A stretch of DNA of 64,000 nucleotides from Legionella maceachernii (GTDB lineage Bacteria > Pseudomonadota > Gammaproteobacteria > Legionellales > Legionellaceae): positions 186,001 to 250,000 of the forward strand of contig NZ_FUXJ01000005.1 in NCBI RefSeq assembly GCF_900167045.1, read 5' to 3'. The notes under the pieces were generated by a model, which was not told where the DNA came from, did no database searches, and saw only the letters and a program-made list of their open reading frames with translations. How positions within the stretch are numbered: the stretch's first letter is position 1; each line of letters begins with the position of its first letter. This document shows positions 6,962 through 15,617 of the stretch, piece by piece. The position numbers and the translations under genes were made by a program.

Positions 6962-9402
6962 TACTTTGTCATAGGTATCGGTGGTTTAGGTTTAGCATGA
7001 TGACTGAAAGGTTTTGGTAACTTTGCCTGACTCAATGGGGGTAAAATCATCTCTTTGTTTTCAGCATTGTAAGCTTGTTCTCGTAACCATTTCAGCTCAT
7101 ACTGGCGAATATCGTTGTACTTACCGTTGGTAATTTCTACAGCATCTCGCTCATTTCTTAATATTATAGGACGTATAAAGACCATTAACACCCGTTTTTC
7201 ATGATTATTTATATTGTGCTGGAAAACGCGACCCATACCGGGAATATCACCTAGAATAGGAATTTTATTGTTGTCATTACCCAAACTGTTTTGAATTAGA
7301 CCACCGAGCACCACGATGTCGCCACTTTCTATATGAACAGAAGTGACAATGCTACTAATATCAAAAGTAGGTGTTGTACTGTTCGGAGAGGACGCAGGGT
7401 CAAGCGTGTCGTTCCCTTGATCAATTTGCAGTTGAATGCCTCGACCACGAGTAATTTGGGGTCTGACGTAGAGGTGAAGAGCGACGTTGACGCGATCAAA
7501 AGTGACATAAGGGCTTGCCGTGGTTGTACCTCCGGCATTGTTTGGATAAGTGGTTGAAGCCACAGAGACTTGCTTACCAATAAGAATTTTTGCTTGTCTA
7601 TTATCCAGTACCACCACTGAAGGCGTCGATAAAATGTTCGCTTTGCGTTGCTGCGCCAATGCAAAAATTTCTGCTTGAAAATCATCAATTGATGTTTTGC
7701 CATTGACGATAGCAAAGCCAGGTCTAAAATCGCTTGCTTTTCCTGTTTGCTGGTTTGATCCCCATTCTATCCCTAGGCTCTTGACGTCGTTTTCATTAAC
7801 TTCTGCAACCAATGCTTCGATGAGCAACTGTGCCGGGCGTATATCCAGTTGGTTAATAACCGATCTTAAAATCCGAATGACACTTGCTGGCGCATTAATG
7901 ATGATTGAATTTGTATTGGGTTCAGCAATAATTTGTACTGTCGGTTTAGTAGAGCCTTCATTTTGTGTGCTTGCCCCGCTCGTGTTAGGGGCTGCAGCTG
8001 AGGCATTTGCGCTGGTCGCAGCAGTTTGAGAAGAGCTTGAAGGAGAAGTATTATTGTAGTTGCCTCCACTGCCAGATGAAACCAAGCTTGACGCGGGATT
8101 GGTGCTATCCAATTCAGGTCGGGTGATCGTACCAATAGTAGTGCCTACATTGCCACTAAAATTGGCTTGAGCGATTCCTGCTAAAATAGGCACTAAATCC
8201 TCAGCTCGCAGGTAATTCAAGTAAACGACTTGTGTGTTACTTTCATAACCATTTAAATTCGCACGATCGAGACGGTTTATTAGCAAGCGTAATTTAAGTC
8301 GTTCTGTCCGACTTCCACTTAATATAATGGCATTACTACGGTCATCTACTGCAATCATGGTTTGGATATGATTTGCTCCAACTCCGGATTGAGCTTTCAT
8401 TAAATCCTTTAGCGTGTTAGCCACGTCCATCGCTAAAGCATGCTTGAGATGTACCATGTCCAGCCCATTCACAGATGGTGCATCCACTTGTTTGACGATT
8501 CTTACAATCTGCTTAATATTACTTGCGCGACCCGACAAGATAAGCATATTGGATGGCCCATAAGCAGAAACACTACTCCATTGAGGCATCAATGGACGTA
8601 GCACGGGAACAAGCTGTTCGGAAGGGACGTAGTGAACAGGGACAACCGCCACCATCATTTCATCGCCCTGCGGTGGATTTCCCGTTTGCAGTGGAACAGG
8701 AGAGATGGTTTTCGCATCGATATTTGGAATAATTTTAATGACATCACCACTTGGTACAGCAGCATAGCCAGAGACTTGCAGCATGGATAAAAAGACTTGG
8801 TAGAGCTCTTTATCAGACATAGGAGTGCTTGAGGTAATGGAAATTTTCCCTTGAACGCGAGGGTCAATGACAAAATTTTTGCCAGTGACTCTGGAAACTT
8901 CGCTAATGACTGCTCGTATGTCTGCTGCTTTTAAGTTCCACAATTTATTTTCTTTCTCGATTGTCTTTTCTTTGGCAACGTTGTTTGTCGCTTCCTCTTT
9001 TGGGGTTTGCGGCTGCGTTTGGATTTGCGGCTGAGTTTGAGCTGGGATTTGGATTGAGGGGCTTGCTGCGGGTTCGACTTTTGGTTTTTGTGCAGCGGAT
9101 TTATTTGAGGCCTCTGTAACTAATTTTTTCTGTAGATCAATAGCGGCTTTATAGTTATTAAAGGGGCCAATACTGACAAAATAATTGTTTTGATTAGCTG
9201 GATGATCAATAGTGATAGGCTCTTTAATGGATGAGGATAGCTTAACCTTTAATTGTAAGGCATTATTTTCCTGCGAAAAGGTACCGACATAGAGCATATA
9301 AGCTGGTTTGCCACTCACAGTAACTGTTTTTAGAGTGACATCAGTAGCATATGTATTTGCTATAAATAAAAATGTTAGTAGAAAAAACGCAAATTTTCGC
9401 AT
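6961..9402 (-). CDS. lspD: Type II secretion secretin LspD (GspD)
   Basis: This is the outer-membrane secretin through which type II substrates leave the cell. It has 813 residues. A signal peptide (residues 1-19, ending TYA) is followed by a SPOR-like segment (NYFVSIGPFNNYKAAIDLQ, about 70-90), then a Pro/Gln-rich linker (100-130). The N0 domain follows (NLKAADIRAVISEVSRVTGK), then N1-N3 with a long Ser/Gly/Asn-rich insertion near 430-490. The C-terminal secretin domain contains the VPILGDIPGMGRVFQ motif, typical of the family. The N-terminal SPOR-like region before N0 is unlike E. coli GspD. It is the first gene of the lspDE pair; the 447 bp upstream is non-coding. Confidence 0.95.
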   Translation of the reverse strand: MRKFAFFLLTFLFIANTYATDVTLKTVTVSGKPAYMLYVGTFSQENNALQLKVKLSSSIKEPITIDHPANQNNYFVSIGPFNNYKAAIDLQKKLVTEASNKSAAQKPKVEPAASPSIQIPAQTQPQIQTQPQTPKEEATNNVAKEKTIEKENKLWNLKAADIRAVISEVSRVTGKNFVIDPRVQGKISITSSTPMSDKELYQVFLSMLQVSGYAAVPSGDVIKIIPNIDAKTISPVPLQTGNPPQGDEMMVAVVPVHYVPSEQLVPVLRPLMPQWSSVSAYGPSNMLILSGRASNIKQIVRIVKQVDAPSVNGLDMVHLKHALAMDVANTLKDLMKAQSGVGANHIQTMIAVDDRSNAIILSGSRTERLKLRLLINRLDRANLNGYESNTQVVYLNYLRAEDLVPILAGIAQANFSGNVGTTIGTITRPELDSTNPASSLVSSGSGGNYNNTSPSSSSQTAATSANASAAAPNTSGASTQNEGSTKPTVQIIAEPNTNSIIINAPASVIRILRSVINQLDIRPAQLLIEALVAEVNENDVKSLGIEWGSNQQTGKASDFRPGFAIVNGKTSIDDFQAEIFALAQQRKANILSTPSVVVLDNRQAKILIGKQVSVASTTYPNNAGGTTTASPYVTFDRVNVALHLYVRPQITRGRGIQLQIDQGNDTLDPASSPNSTTPTFDISSIVTSVHIESGDIVVLGGLIQNSLGNDNNKIPILGDIPGMGRVFQHNINNHEKRVLMVFIRPIILRNERDAVEITNGKYNDIRQYELKWLREQAYNAENKEMILPPLSQAKLPKPFSHHAKPKPPIPMTK

Positions 9403-9849
9403 TAAACAACCATTAATTATTCACCGATTAAGCTTACCCACTGAATGATTATAACGGGTTTTTTATATCAAGATACTTGGTATAGTCCTTATATCGGAAC
9501 TTCCATGGATGACAACATCATAACTAAATTTCGAAAGATACCCTAGCGTTTTAAGCAAATCACTGACAAAAAATATTATTTTCTAAACAAAAAGTCTAAT
9601 AATGACTCCAAAAATCAGTTCCAGAATAGGTTTGGCTTAGGCTAAACAAGCTTTAGAATCTCATGCCTTGATAAGAAATTAGGTGTTTTCGCTGAGGGTA
9701 TCCAGAAGCAAGGAAGTATCTCCCCATTTGGGCTAATCGCCAATCGATAGTAGTCGACTTCATTACCTCATTAAATAGGTGCGTAATGTGCACATAATAA
9801 TCATGTCGTATTATTATTAATTAAATAGGTGTTAATTAAGCACTGAAAC
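9403..9849. other. 447-bp intergenic region with repeats
   Basis: No gene is visible here. It must hold the divergent promoters of lspD (minus) and the 727-residue hydrolase gene (plus). At 9649-9675 there is a stretch starting AGCTTTAGAATCTCATG that is repeated in diverged form near 40167 upstream of gyrA, so it is a dispersed repeat. A 12-bp direct repeat ATTAAATAGGTG occurs at 9770 and 9820, 50 bp apart, just upstream of the hydrolase start. Confidence 0.5.
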
Positions 9850-12033
9850 ATGGCCGATAAAGTAGTCAGTTTTTTCTTTTTAGGTACTGCATGTCACCGA
9901 AGCTCTTATGAAGATGCTTTAACGAATTTTTATAATGCGACATCTAAGCATACCGTATCTCGATTATTCGATGGTGTGGGCTCTCATCCTGAGAGTTTAG
10001 CCGATACTCATCCTACGCCAGGACGGTATATTTATGATCCTGAAGAAGATAAAAAAATTCCAGCCAACGAGAACATAACGCGAGGCATTAGGGATCTTAT
10101 GCAACGCTTACAGGGTTGTTTGGGGGGTGATGGAATGGATGAATTATTGTTTGAATCCATTCTTTATTTAGAAAACCTCATAAGGAAAAACGACGGAGTT
10201 ATGCCTGAAACCATTAATTTGCATGGTTATAGTCGTGGTGCGGATGCTTGCATGCGGTTGGCTAACTTATTAGACAGCATGTACCCAAACGTGAAAGTCA
10301 ATATGTTTTTAGTTGATCATGTCCCAGGCCCAGGCCGCGCCGATGATCCAAGCTCTTATACCGTCCCACGAAATGTTAGGAAATTTGAATCAGTGATAAT
10401 GTTACATGAATACAAACCTGGGTTTAATCCACAAGATAGGAATCGGTATGTTATTAGTAATCCTGAAAAGACAAAAGTAGCAATCAAAGTCTATCCGGGC
10501 TGGCATGGAAAAGCCATGTACCTCACTCCTGATGAAAAAACAAATCATGTCCCCAGACTGTTGCATGATGATTTTTTCCGTTTCACAAAAGAAACAGGGA
10601 GCCTGCCTGAGGATGCTGAAATACCCAATTACAAAATCATGCACACTTGGACTCATTACGAAGAAAAAAAAGCGCAAGTATTAAATTCGGAACAGCGATT
10701 TAAAGAGTATGAGGGCATGTTAGCGCATTGGGGAAATTATGCTGTAGGGGGATGGTCCCTCATCAATACACGAGCCATCTTAACCGATCATCGGTATTAC
10801 ACCCAGAGTAAAGAGTTGTTTGTCAATCAAGAACATGGCGAACTGTTTATGAGTCGTTACCCCGCTTTATATGATTGGTTTTTGGATGAGAACAATAAGC
10901 AATTCACAACACTTGAGGTAAAAGAACAGCTTGAGAAGTTATCGAAAGAATTTCCTTTTTTCTATAGCAGATTGTGCAAAGTATGCGGGATTGAAGGGGA
11001 TAAATTACCTCCGCCAGGTAAAGCAGCACCTTATTTTCATCCCCCACTTGATAACCCCTTAGTGAATGATGATTATAGTTTCTTGCAACATTCAATACTT
11101 TCTATCATCAATTATACCTTCCATCATAGTAAAGAAGACAGCTTGGAAATTAGAGCAGCAAGAAGGGTATTGAACGACACTTTAGAAAAAGCTAAAACGT
11201 GTAACTCGCCAGAACTTGCGATGGAAATGATGCAAAGGGCAGTTCGCGCAGCCGCTGCATATTTGAATGAGTCCAAACCGACAAGCTATATGGCAAAGCA
11301 GTTAAAAAAATTAGCTATTGGACCTAACGAATACATCGAGCAGGTTGGTGAACTTATTGAGTTGCATTGCAGGAACAATAGAAATAGAGAGCTTCACTAT
11401 AGCCAAAAAAACTATTTGCAGGATATTCGTCAACAACTTGAGTCCATTAAAATGGATTCACAGTTAGGCTATCTACAAAAACTTAGAGAGGCAAAAGCGA
11501 TTGTAAAAAAAATACCTAAAACCTTGCAACAAATGCAAGAAAAAGATACGACTATTTTTATCCATAATCACATGGCGCCTAGGTTATATTTTTATTCTGA
11601 TAAAATACTCACCATTAAGCAACTCACCTCAGCGATAAATCAATTAAATGCCCCAGGATTTGGAGAAATAAGTATTGCTCAAAAGATGGCAAGACGATTT
11701 GCTGGTTACACTGAGCGTAATCGATTTTGGGAAGGTGTTAAAAAAGTACTGTCTGCAGTGATACCAATTCACATACCTCCTTTTTTCACTCCATTTAAAA
11801 ATGATTTGGCCATTGAACTTGGTTATAAGCTGCATAAATTGGACGAGAAGGGCAAAGGGAATGACATAACCAAATTAGCTAAAATAATCGCCTCTGGCGA
11901 AAGACAAATTCACAAATATTATTCAGATACTCGAAGATTAGTTAAAGGAGAATTTGATCGAATTCTTGAGAAATGCCGTGGTGATATTTGGCCAGAAATT
12001 GAGATAGCTCCTGCAGCCAACACCTATCGATAA
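9850..12033 (+). CDS. Large alpha/beta-hydrolase-like protein, candidate lipase effector
   Basis: This is a 727-residue protein with no signal peptide. The first 250 residues look like an alpha/beta hydrolase of the DUF2235/Tle1 kind. It opens with a beta strand (VVSFFFLGTACH), then the nucleophile elbow LHGYSRGADA with S128, a candidate acid in FLVDHVPGPG (D156), and a candidate histidine in YPGWHGKAM (H219). The other ~470 residues are helical, with a Lys-rich amphipathic stretch near 550-580, and resemble nothing I recognise. GxSRGA is shared by T6SS Tle1 phospholipases and by Legionella effectors, so a lipase or phospholipase activity in the host is plausible. It is monocistronic, with a weak ribosome site before ATG 9850. 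The catalytic assignment is inference. Confidence 0.75.
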   Translation: MADKVVSFFFLGTACHRSSYEDALTNFYNATSKHTVSRLFDGVGSHPESLADTHPTPGRYIYDPEEDKKIPANENITRGIRDLMQRLQGCLGGDGMDELLFESILYLENLIRKNDGVMPETINLHGYSRGADACMRLANLLDSMYPNVKVNMFLVDHVPGPGRADDPSSYTVPRNVRKFESVIMLHEYKPGFNPQDRNRYVISNPEKTKVAIKVYPGWHGKAMYLTPDEKTNHVPRLLHDDFFRFTKETGSLPEDAEIPNYKIMHTWTHYEEKKAQVLNSEQRFKEYEGMLAHWGNYAVGGWSLINTRAILTDHRYYTQSKELFVNQEHGELFMSRYPALYDWFLDENNKQFTTLEVKEQLEKLSKEFPFFYSRLCKVCGIEGDKLPPPGKAAPYFHPPLDNPLVNDDYSFLQHSILSIINYTFHHSKEDSLEIRAARRVLNDTLEKAKTCNSPELAMEMMQRAVRAAAAYLNESKPTSYMAKQLKKLAIGPNEYIEQVGELIELHCRNNRNRELHYSQKNYLQDIRQQLESIKMDSQLGYLQKLREAKAIVKKIPKTLQQMQEKDTTIFIHNHMAPRLYFYSDKILTIKQLTSAINQLNAPGFGEISIAQKMARRFAGYTERNRFWEGVKKVLSAVIPIHIPPFFTPFKNDLAIELGYKLHKLDEKGKGNDITKLAKIIASGERQIHKYYSDTRRLVKGEFDRILEKCRGDIWPEIEIAPAANTYR

Positions 12034-12142
12034 GGCGAGCTATTTTTACGGACAAATTATTATTAATTTGAAAAAGAATCTGCTCTAGAGCCTGTTGGGT
12101 CAAAAGTGTTACCTATGTCTCCAGAATAGACCCAAGTGTTAA

Positions 12143-12219
12143 TGGTGGCTACGGGTGGACTCGAACCACCGACCTCAGCATTATGAGTGCCGCGCTCTAA
12201 CCGGCTGAGCTACGTAGCC
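12143..12219 (-). tRNA. tRNA-Met (CAT), elongator type
   Basis: This is a 77-nt cloverleaf on the minus strand. The acceptor stem is GGCTACG paired with CGTAGCC, the D arm contains AGCTCAG and GGTTAGAGC, the anticodon loop is CTCATAA, the T arm is GGTTCGAGTCC, and CCA is encoded at the 3' end. The acceptor and anticodon arms closely match the E. coli elongator Met tRNA and lack the initiator features (mismatched first pair, three G-C pairs in the anticodon stem). A lysidine-modified tRNA-Ile with the same anticodon is less likely. Confidence 0.95.
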
Positions 12220-12366
12220 ACAAGAGGTGGTGATTTTGGCGTTTAATCACATTCATGTCAATACTAAAAAGTTAATATTTTTTTATCTAACGTGATGATT
12301 ATTTTCGCGGAAAAACTGAGAGAGGAAGAAAGCAAATCAATTAGAGAGCTGCAGTCAAAAGTAGTT

Positions 12367-12400
12367 GAGCCCTGGCCCTAACAGAGGGCTCTGCTTTTTT
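12367..12400 (+). terminator. Rho-independent terminator without an obvious upstream gene
   Basis: GAGCCCT (12367) pairs with AGGGCTC (12385), followed by TGCTTTTTTG. The orientation is plus strand. The nearest plus-strand gene ends 330 bp upstream, with a minus-strand tRNA in between, so this may end a small RNA or belong to a longer 3' UTR. Confidence 0.6.
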
Positions 12401-12430
12401 GTTGGGTCAAGGTTCAATCTACAGGGGGTA

Positions 12431-12463
12431 GAAAAGAGAAAAATCCCGCGAAGCCGCGGGATT
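12431..12463 (-). terminator. Rho-independent terminator of the degP-like gene
   Basis: On the minus strand, AATCCCGCG and CGCGGGATT form a 9-bp GC-rich stem with a 4-base loop. It is followed by a T-rich tail (TTTTTCTCTTTTC), 65 bp after the stop of the protease gene. Confidence 0.85.
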
Positions 12464-12527
12464 AATTGTTTTTATCATTGCTTCAAGGCTGAACCCAAAA
12501 GGTATCTGTCCTTTTGGATTAACGCAT

Positions 12528-13922
12528 TTAAACAATCAATAAAAAGAGTGCTCCTGGACCACGTAATACTTGGACTAACAATTGTTGCTTTTGTTGCATT
12601 GCGACAGATTGTAAGTCTTTAACGTTAATTGTAGGTTGTTTATTAGCTGCAATAATAATATCACCTGGCCGTAATCCAGCTCGCCATCCAGCACTGTTTT
12701 CAGAAGCACCAACCACTTGAATTCCGGTGACATGACCGTGAAGAGGTGAGTCTTGTTCAAAATTCTTAAGCGCAAGGCCATAGAGGAATGGGTTGCTCGC
12801 TTGAAGTTTTTGCTCATGCTTCTTAACGTCGGTGACAAACGCTTTTAGCGCGATTTCTTTGTTATCGCGTTGTAAAATAATTTTCGCTTCACTACCAACA
12901 CGTAAAAGTCCAATGGTGGTTTTAACCTGGGCAGCTTCAGTTATTTTGGTGTCATTAATTTGCGTAATGATATCACCTGGTCTTAATCCCGCTTTTTCTG
13001 CCGGTGAATCTTGATTAACCTGTGAAACGAGCGCTCCTTTAAGGTCTTCTGAATAGCCCATTGCTTGCGCTAATTCTGGGGTAAGGTGCTGCACAAAAAT
13101 ACCCATTAGACCTCGGTGAATAGAGCCGTATTTGATCAGTTGCTGAGCAACATCTTTTGCCATGTTAATAGGAATTGCAAAACCAATACCGACATTTCCT
13201 CCATAAGGGGAAAGAATGGCTGTATTTATACCAATTAATTCGCCAGCGGCATTCACTAAAGCACCTCCGGAATTTCCTGGATTAATTGCAGCATCTGTCT
13301 GAATGAAATTTTCAACTCCTTCAATATTCAAATCACTGCGTTTTGTTGCACTGATAATTCCAAAAGTAGCTGTTTGACTATTACCAAAGCTATTGAGTCC
13401 GAACGGGTTGCCAATTGCGACGACAAAATCACCTACTTCCGCTTTGTCAGAATCGCCAATGGGCAGGCTTTTGAGATTTTTTGCGTCAATTTTTAACACG
13501 GCAATGTCTGTTTCGCTGTCGCCACCAATCAGTTTAGCCTTTAAACGGCGGCCATCGTGTAGAGTCACTGTGATGAGTGTAGCATTGCGAATCACATGAT
13601 CATTGGTAATGATTACTCCGTTTTGTGGGTCTACAATCACTCCTGAACCTATACTTTGGAACTTTCGAGGTTTTTCAGGAACGTATTGCGGTGATTGTTG
13701 CGGGGCTTGATCTTGAGCATCCGCTTCTTCATCATCCGCGCTTGCAGTGGTAGCGGGTATTACCCCTTGGACAGCAACATTCACAATAGCTGGCATTGCA
13801 TTTTTAAGAACAGGTGCAAGCGTTGGTGTAACTGCTGCATTTTCCATAGGTACTGCTGAAGCAGCGAAGGGCAATACGCACAGTACTAGTGTTTTGATGA
13901 GTCTATGAATTTTAAAAGCCAT
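12528..13922 (-). CDS. Periplasmic serine protease, DegP/DegQ (HtrA) family
   Basis: This is a 464-residue periplasmic protease-chaperone that degrades or refolds misfolded envelope proteins. I chose ATG 13922 because it gives a good signal peptide (residues 1-23, ending ASA); a longer frame from 14021 overlaps pgeF. The catalytic triad is visible: H109 (TNDHVI), D139 (TDIAVLKID) and S218 (NPGNSGGAL). A linker with an acidic and Gln/Pro-rich stretch (60-80) precedes the protease. Two PDZ domains follow, the first with HRGLMGIFVQHL and RPGDIITQINDT, and the second with RAGLRPGDIIIAANKQP. The length fits DegQ/DegP. It is the last gene of a minus-strand run after pgeF, with its own terminator. 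Confidence 0.95.
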   Translation of the reverse strand: MAFKIHRLIKTLVLCVLPFAASAVPMENAAVTPTLAPVLKNAMPAIVNVAVQGVIPATTASADDEEADAQDQAPQQSPQYVPEKPRKFQSIGSGVIVDPQNGVIITNDHVIRNATLITVTLHDGRRLKAKLIGGDSETDIAVLKIDAKNLKSLPIGDSDKAEVGDFVVAIGNPFGLNSFGNSQTATFGIISATKRSDLNIEGVENFIQTDAAINPGNSGGALVNAAGELIGINTAILSPYGGNVGIGFAIPINMAKDVAQQLIKYGSIHRGLMGIFVQHLTPELAQAMGYSEDLKGALVSQVNQDSPAEKAGLRPGDIITQINDTKITEAAQVKTTIGLLRVGSEAKIILQRDNKEIALKAFVTDVKKHEQKLQASNPFLYGLALKNFEQDSPLHGHVTGIQVVGASENSAGWRAGLRPGDIIIAANKQPTINVKDLQSVAMQQKQQLLVQVLRGPGALFLLIV

Positions 13923-13941
13923 ATTAGTTATCCCGATTGAT

Positions 13942-14673
13942 TCACTTAAGCCAAATGAGAGTTGCCATTCTACCCGTTTGTGCCTCTCGGCGGTAGGAAT
14001 AGAAGTCTTTTTTTTGTTCAAAAGTGCAAATTTTTGATTGATAAACAGCTAAAACGCCTAAAGAGTTGAGAACCCACTCTGCTAACTGCGGCAAATTAGC
14101 AAGCCATTTTTCTCCTTTACGCTGAAATGCGTCGGAAGCAAAGGAATAGCGGTTTTGATAAGCCTCTAATACTTCGCCGCCAACTTCATAGCAGGATTGA
14201 CAAATCGCTGGACCAACCCAGGCTATGAGTTGCTCAGGAGTGCTGTGCATTTTCTTAAGCGTATTCTCAATGACACCATTGACTAATCCCCGCCATCCTG
14301 AGTGAATGGCAGCGATTTCTGTCCCTTGCTTATTGCATAGCATAATGGGTAAGCAATCAGCAGTCATGATTGCTAACGTGTAATCTGTGGAGCGAGTAAC
14401 CGCAGCATCTGCTGTGCGATTTGACTCTTCTTCCACAACAACACAAAGGTTAGAATGGATTTGCTCTAACCACTCAGGTTCTTTTGGGCGTTCTAGGGAA
14501 ACAGTAAGTTGTTTGCGATTGGCATAAACAGCGGCTTCATTATCGCCCACATGAAGACCTAGATTATTCGAATCATAGGGTGGTGGACTAAACCCCGGAG
14601 TTCGCACTGTCGTTAAGGCGCACACATTGTCGGGCGCGGGCCAATTGGCGTATAAATTAGGCAAGATGTTCAT
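13942..14673 (-). CDS. pgeF: Purine nucleoside phosphorylase/laccase-domain protein YfiH (PgeF)
   Basis: This 243-residue protein belongs to the YfiH/DUF152 family. Members remove mis-incorporated L-Ser peptidoglycan precursors (PgeF) and, in other bacteria, act on purine nucleosides with a copper or zinc centre. Family signatures are QIHSNLCVVV, the metal-binding TADCLPIMLC, AAIHSGWRGLVNGVIE and GPAICQSCYEVG. ATG 14673 matches the family length and overlaps the end of rluD by 17 bp; an upstream ATG at 14715 would lie deeper in rluD. The rluD-pgeF order is conserved in enterobacteria, and the overlap suggests translational coupling. Confidence 0.92.
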   Translation of the reverse strand: MNILPNLYANWPAPDNVCALTTVRTPGFSPPPYDSNNLGLHVGDNEAAVYANRKQLTVSLERPKEPEWLEQIHSNLCVVVEEESNRTADAAVTRSTDYTLAIMTADCLPIMLCNKQGTEIAAIHSGWRGLVNGVIENTLKKMHSTPEQLIAWVGPAICQSCYEVGGEVLEAYQNRYSFASDAFQRKGEKWLANLPQLAEWVLNSLGVLAVYQSKICTFEQKKDFYSYRREAQTGRMATLIWLK

Positions 14674-15616
14674 CCAAAGCATATATAAGTTGTTGAAAAT
14701 CATCCGGCAAATCAACAGTAAATGTCAATAATTCTCCAGTTTCCGGATGGGTAAATGATAATTGACAAGCGTGTAAGGCTTGCCTGTGAAAATGATTAAA
14801 CCGTTCTCTCAATTCATTAGTTGCTTGCGAAGGAAACCGCATTCTTCCTCCATACAGTGGATCGCCCACTACTGGATGATTAATATAAGCCATATGAACG
14901 CGTATCTGATGAGTACGACCTGTCATTAGTTGAACATCAAGCAGGGTAAAATCATGATAGTGCTTGCGAATGGAGTACAGCGTTATCGCTTCTTTTCCCT
15001 CGTTGCATACCGCCATTTTTAAACGGTTTCGAGGATGTCTGCCGTAAAAAGTATGGATTTCTCCCCCTGAAATGAGATGCCCCTGGACGAGAGTCAAATA
15101 ATTGCGTTTTATCTCGCGTGCTTGCATTTGGCGAATAAGATGAGTGTGAGCAGCCAACGTTTTGGCGATAATTAACAAACCGGTTGTTTCTTTATCTAAT
15201 CGATGGATGATCCCCGCCCTTGGTAAATGGTGTAAAGCAGGAAAGTGATGTAGTAGGGCATTCATCAAAGTGTGTTCGCGATTACCAGCCCCTGGATGAA
15301 CCACTATTCCAGCAGGTTTATCAATAATCACAATATGTTCATCATCATAAACCACACTTAAGGGGATATTTTCAGGAAGATAAGAGTCCTTAGATTCAAT
15401 TCCAGTTAAAGCAACTGCTATTTCAATGTGTTCACCACCAATCACTTTGTCCTTGGGTTTGGCTTTTGCGTCATTTAAAGTAATGAAACCTTCTTTTAGC
15501 CACGAACTCAATTGCGAACGCGAATAATCAGGAAACAATTGTGCAAGCACTACATCGAGTCTTTGACCATGGTATTCGCGAGGGATAATCAGTTGTTTAG
15601 TAATAGTCTCAGTCAT
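14657..15616 (-). CDS. rluD: 23S rRNA pseudouridine synthase D
   Basis: It makes pseudouridines 1911, 1915 and 1917 in helix 69 of 23S rRNA, needed for normal ribosome assembly. It has 319 residues. An S4 RNA-binding domain lies at the N-terminus (RLDVVLAQLFPDYSRSQLSSW), then the RluA-type catalytic domain with IIHRLDKETTGLLIIAKT, where the Asp is the catalytic nucleophile, and LMTGRTHQIRVHMAYINHPV. It lies one base after miaB and overlaps pgeF, so miaB-rluD-pgeF is likely one operon. Confidence 0.95.
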   Translation of the reverse strand: MTETITKQLIIPREYHGQRLDVVLAQLFPDYSRSQLSSWLKEGFITLNDAKAKPKDKVIGGEHIEIAVALTGIESKDSYLPENIPLSVVYDDEHIVIIDKPAGIVVHPGAGNREHTLMNALLHHFPALHHLPRAGIIHRLDKETTGLLIIAKTLAAHTHLIRQMQAREIKRNYLTLVQGHLISGGEIHTFYGRHPRNRLKMAVCNEGKEAITLYSIRKHYHDFTLLDVQLMTGRTHQIRVHMAYINHPVVGDPLYGGRMRFPSQATNELRERFNHFHRQALHACQLSFTHPETGELLTFTVDLPDDFQQLIYALDEHLA

Positions 15617-15617
15617 A

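Noticed and set aside
7329-8135. Several reading frames on both strands inside lspD
   Set aside because: They lie wholly within the secretin gene, have no ribosome sites, and encode no recognisable protein; the secretin motifs are all in the lspD frame.
12365-12622. 85-codon plus-strand frame
   Set aside because: It runs through two terminators and into the 3' end of the degP-like gene on the other strand.
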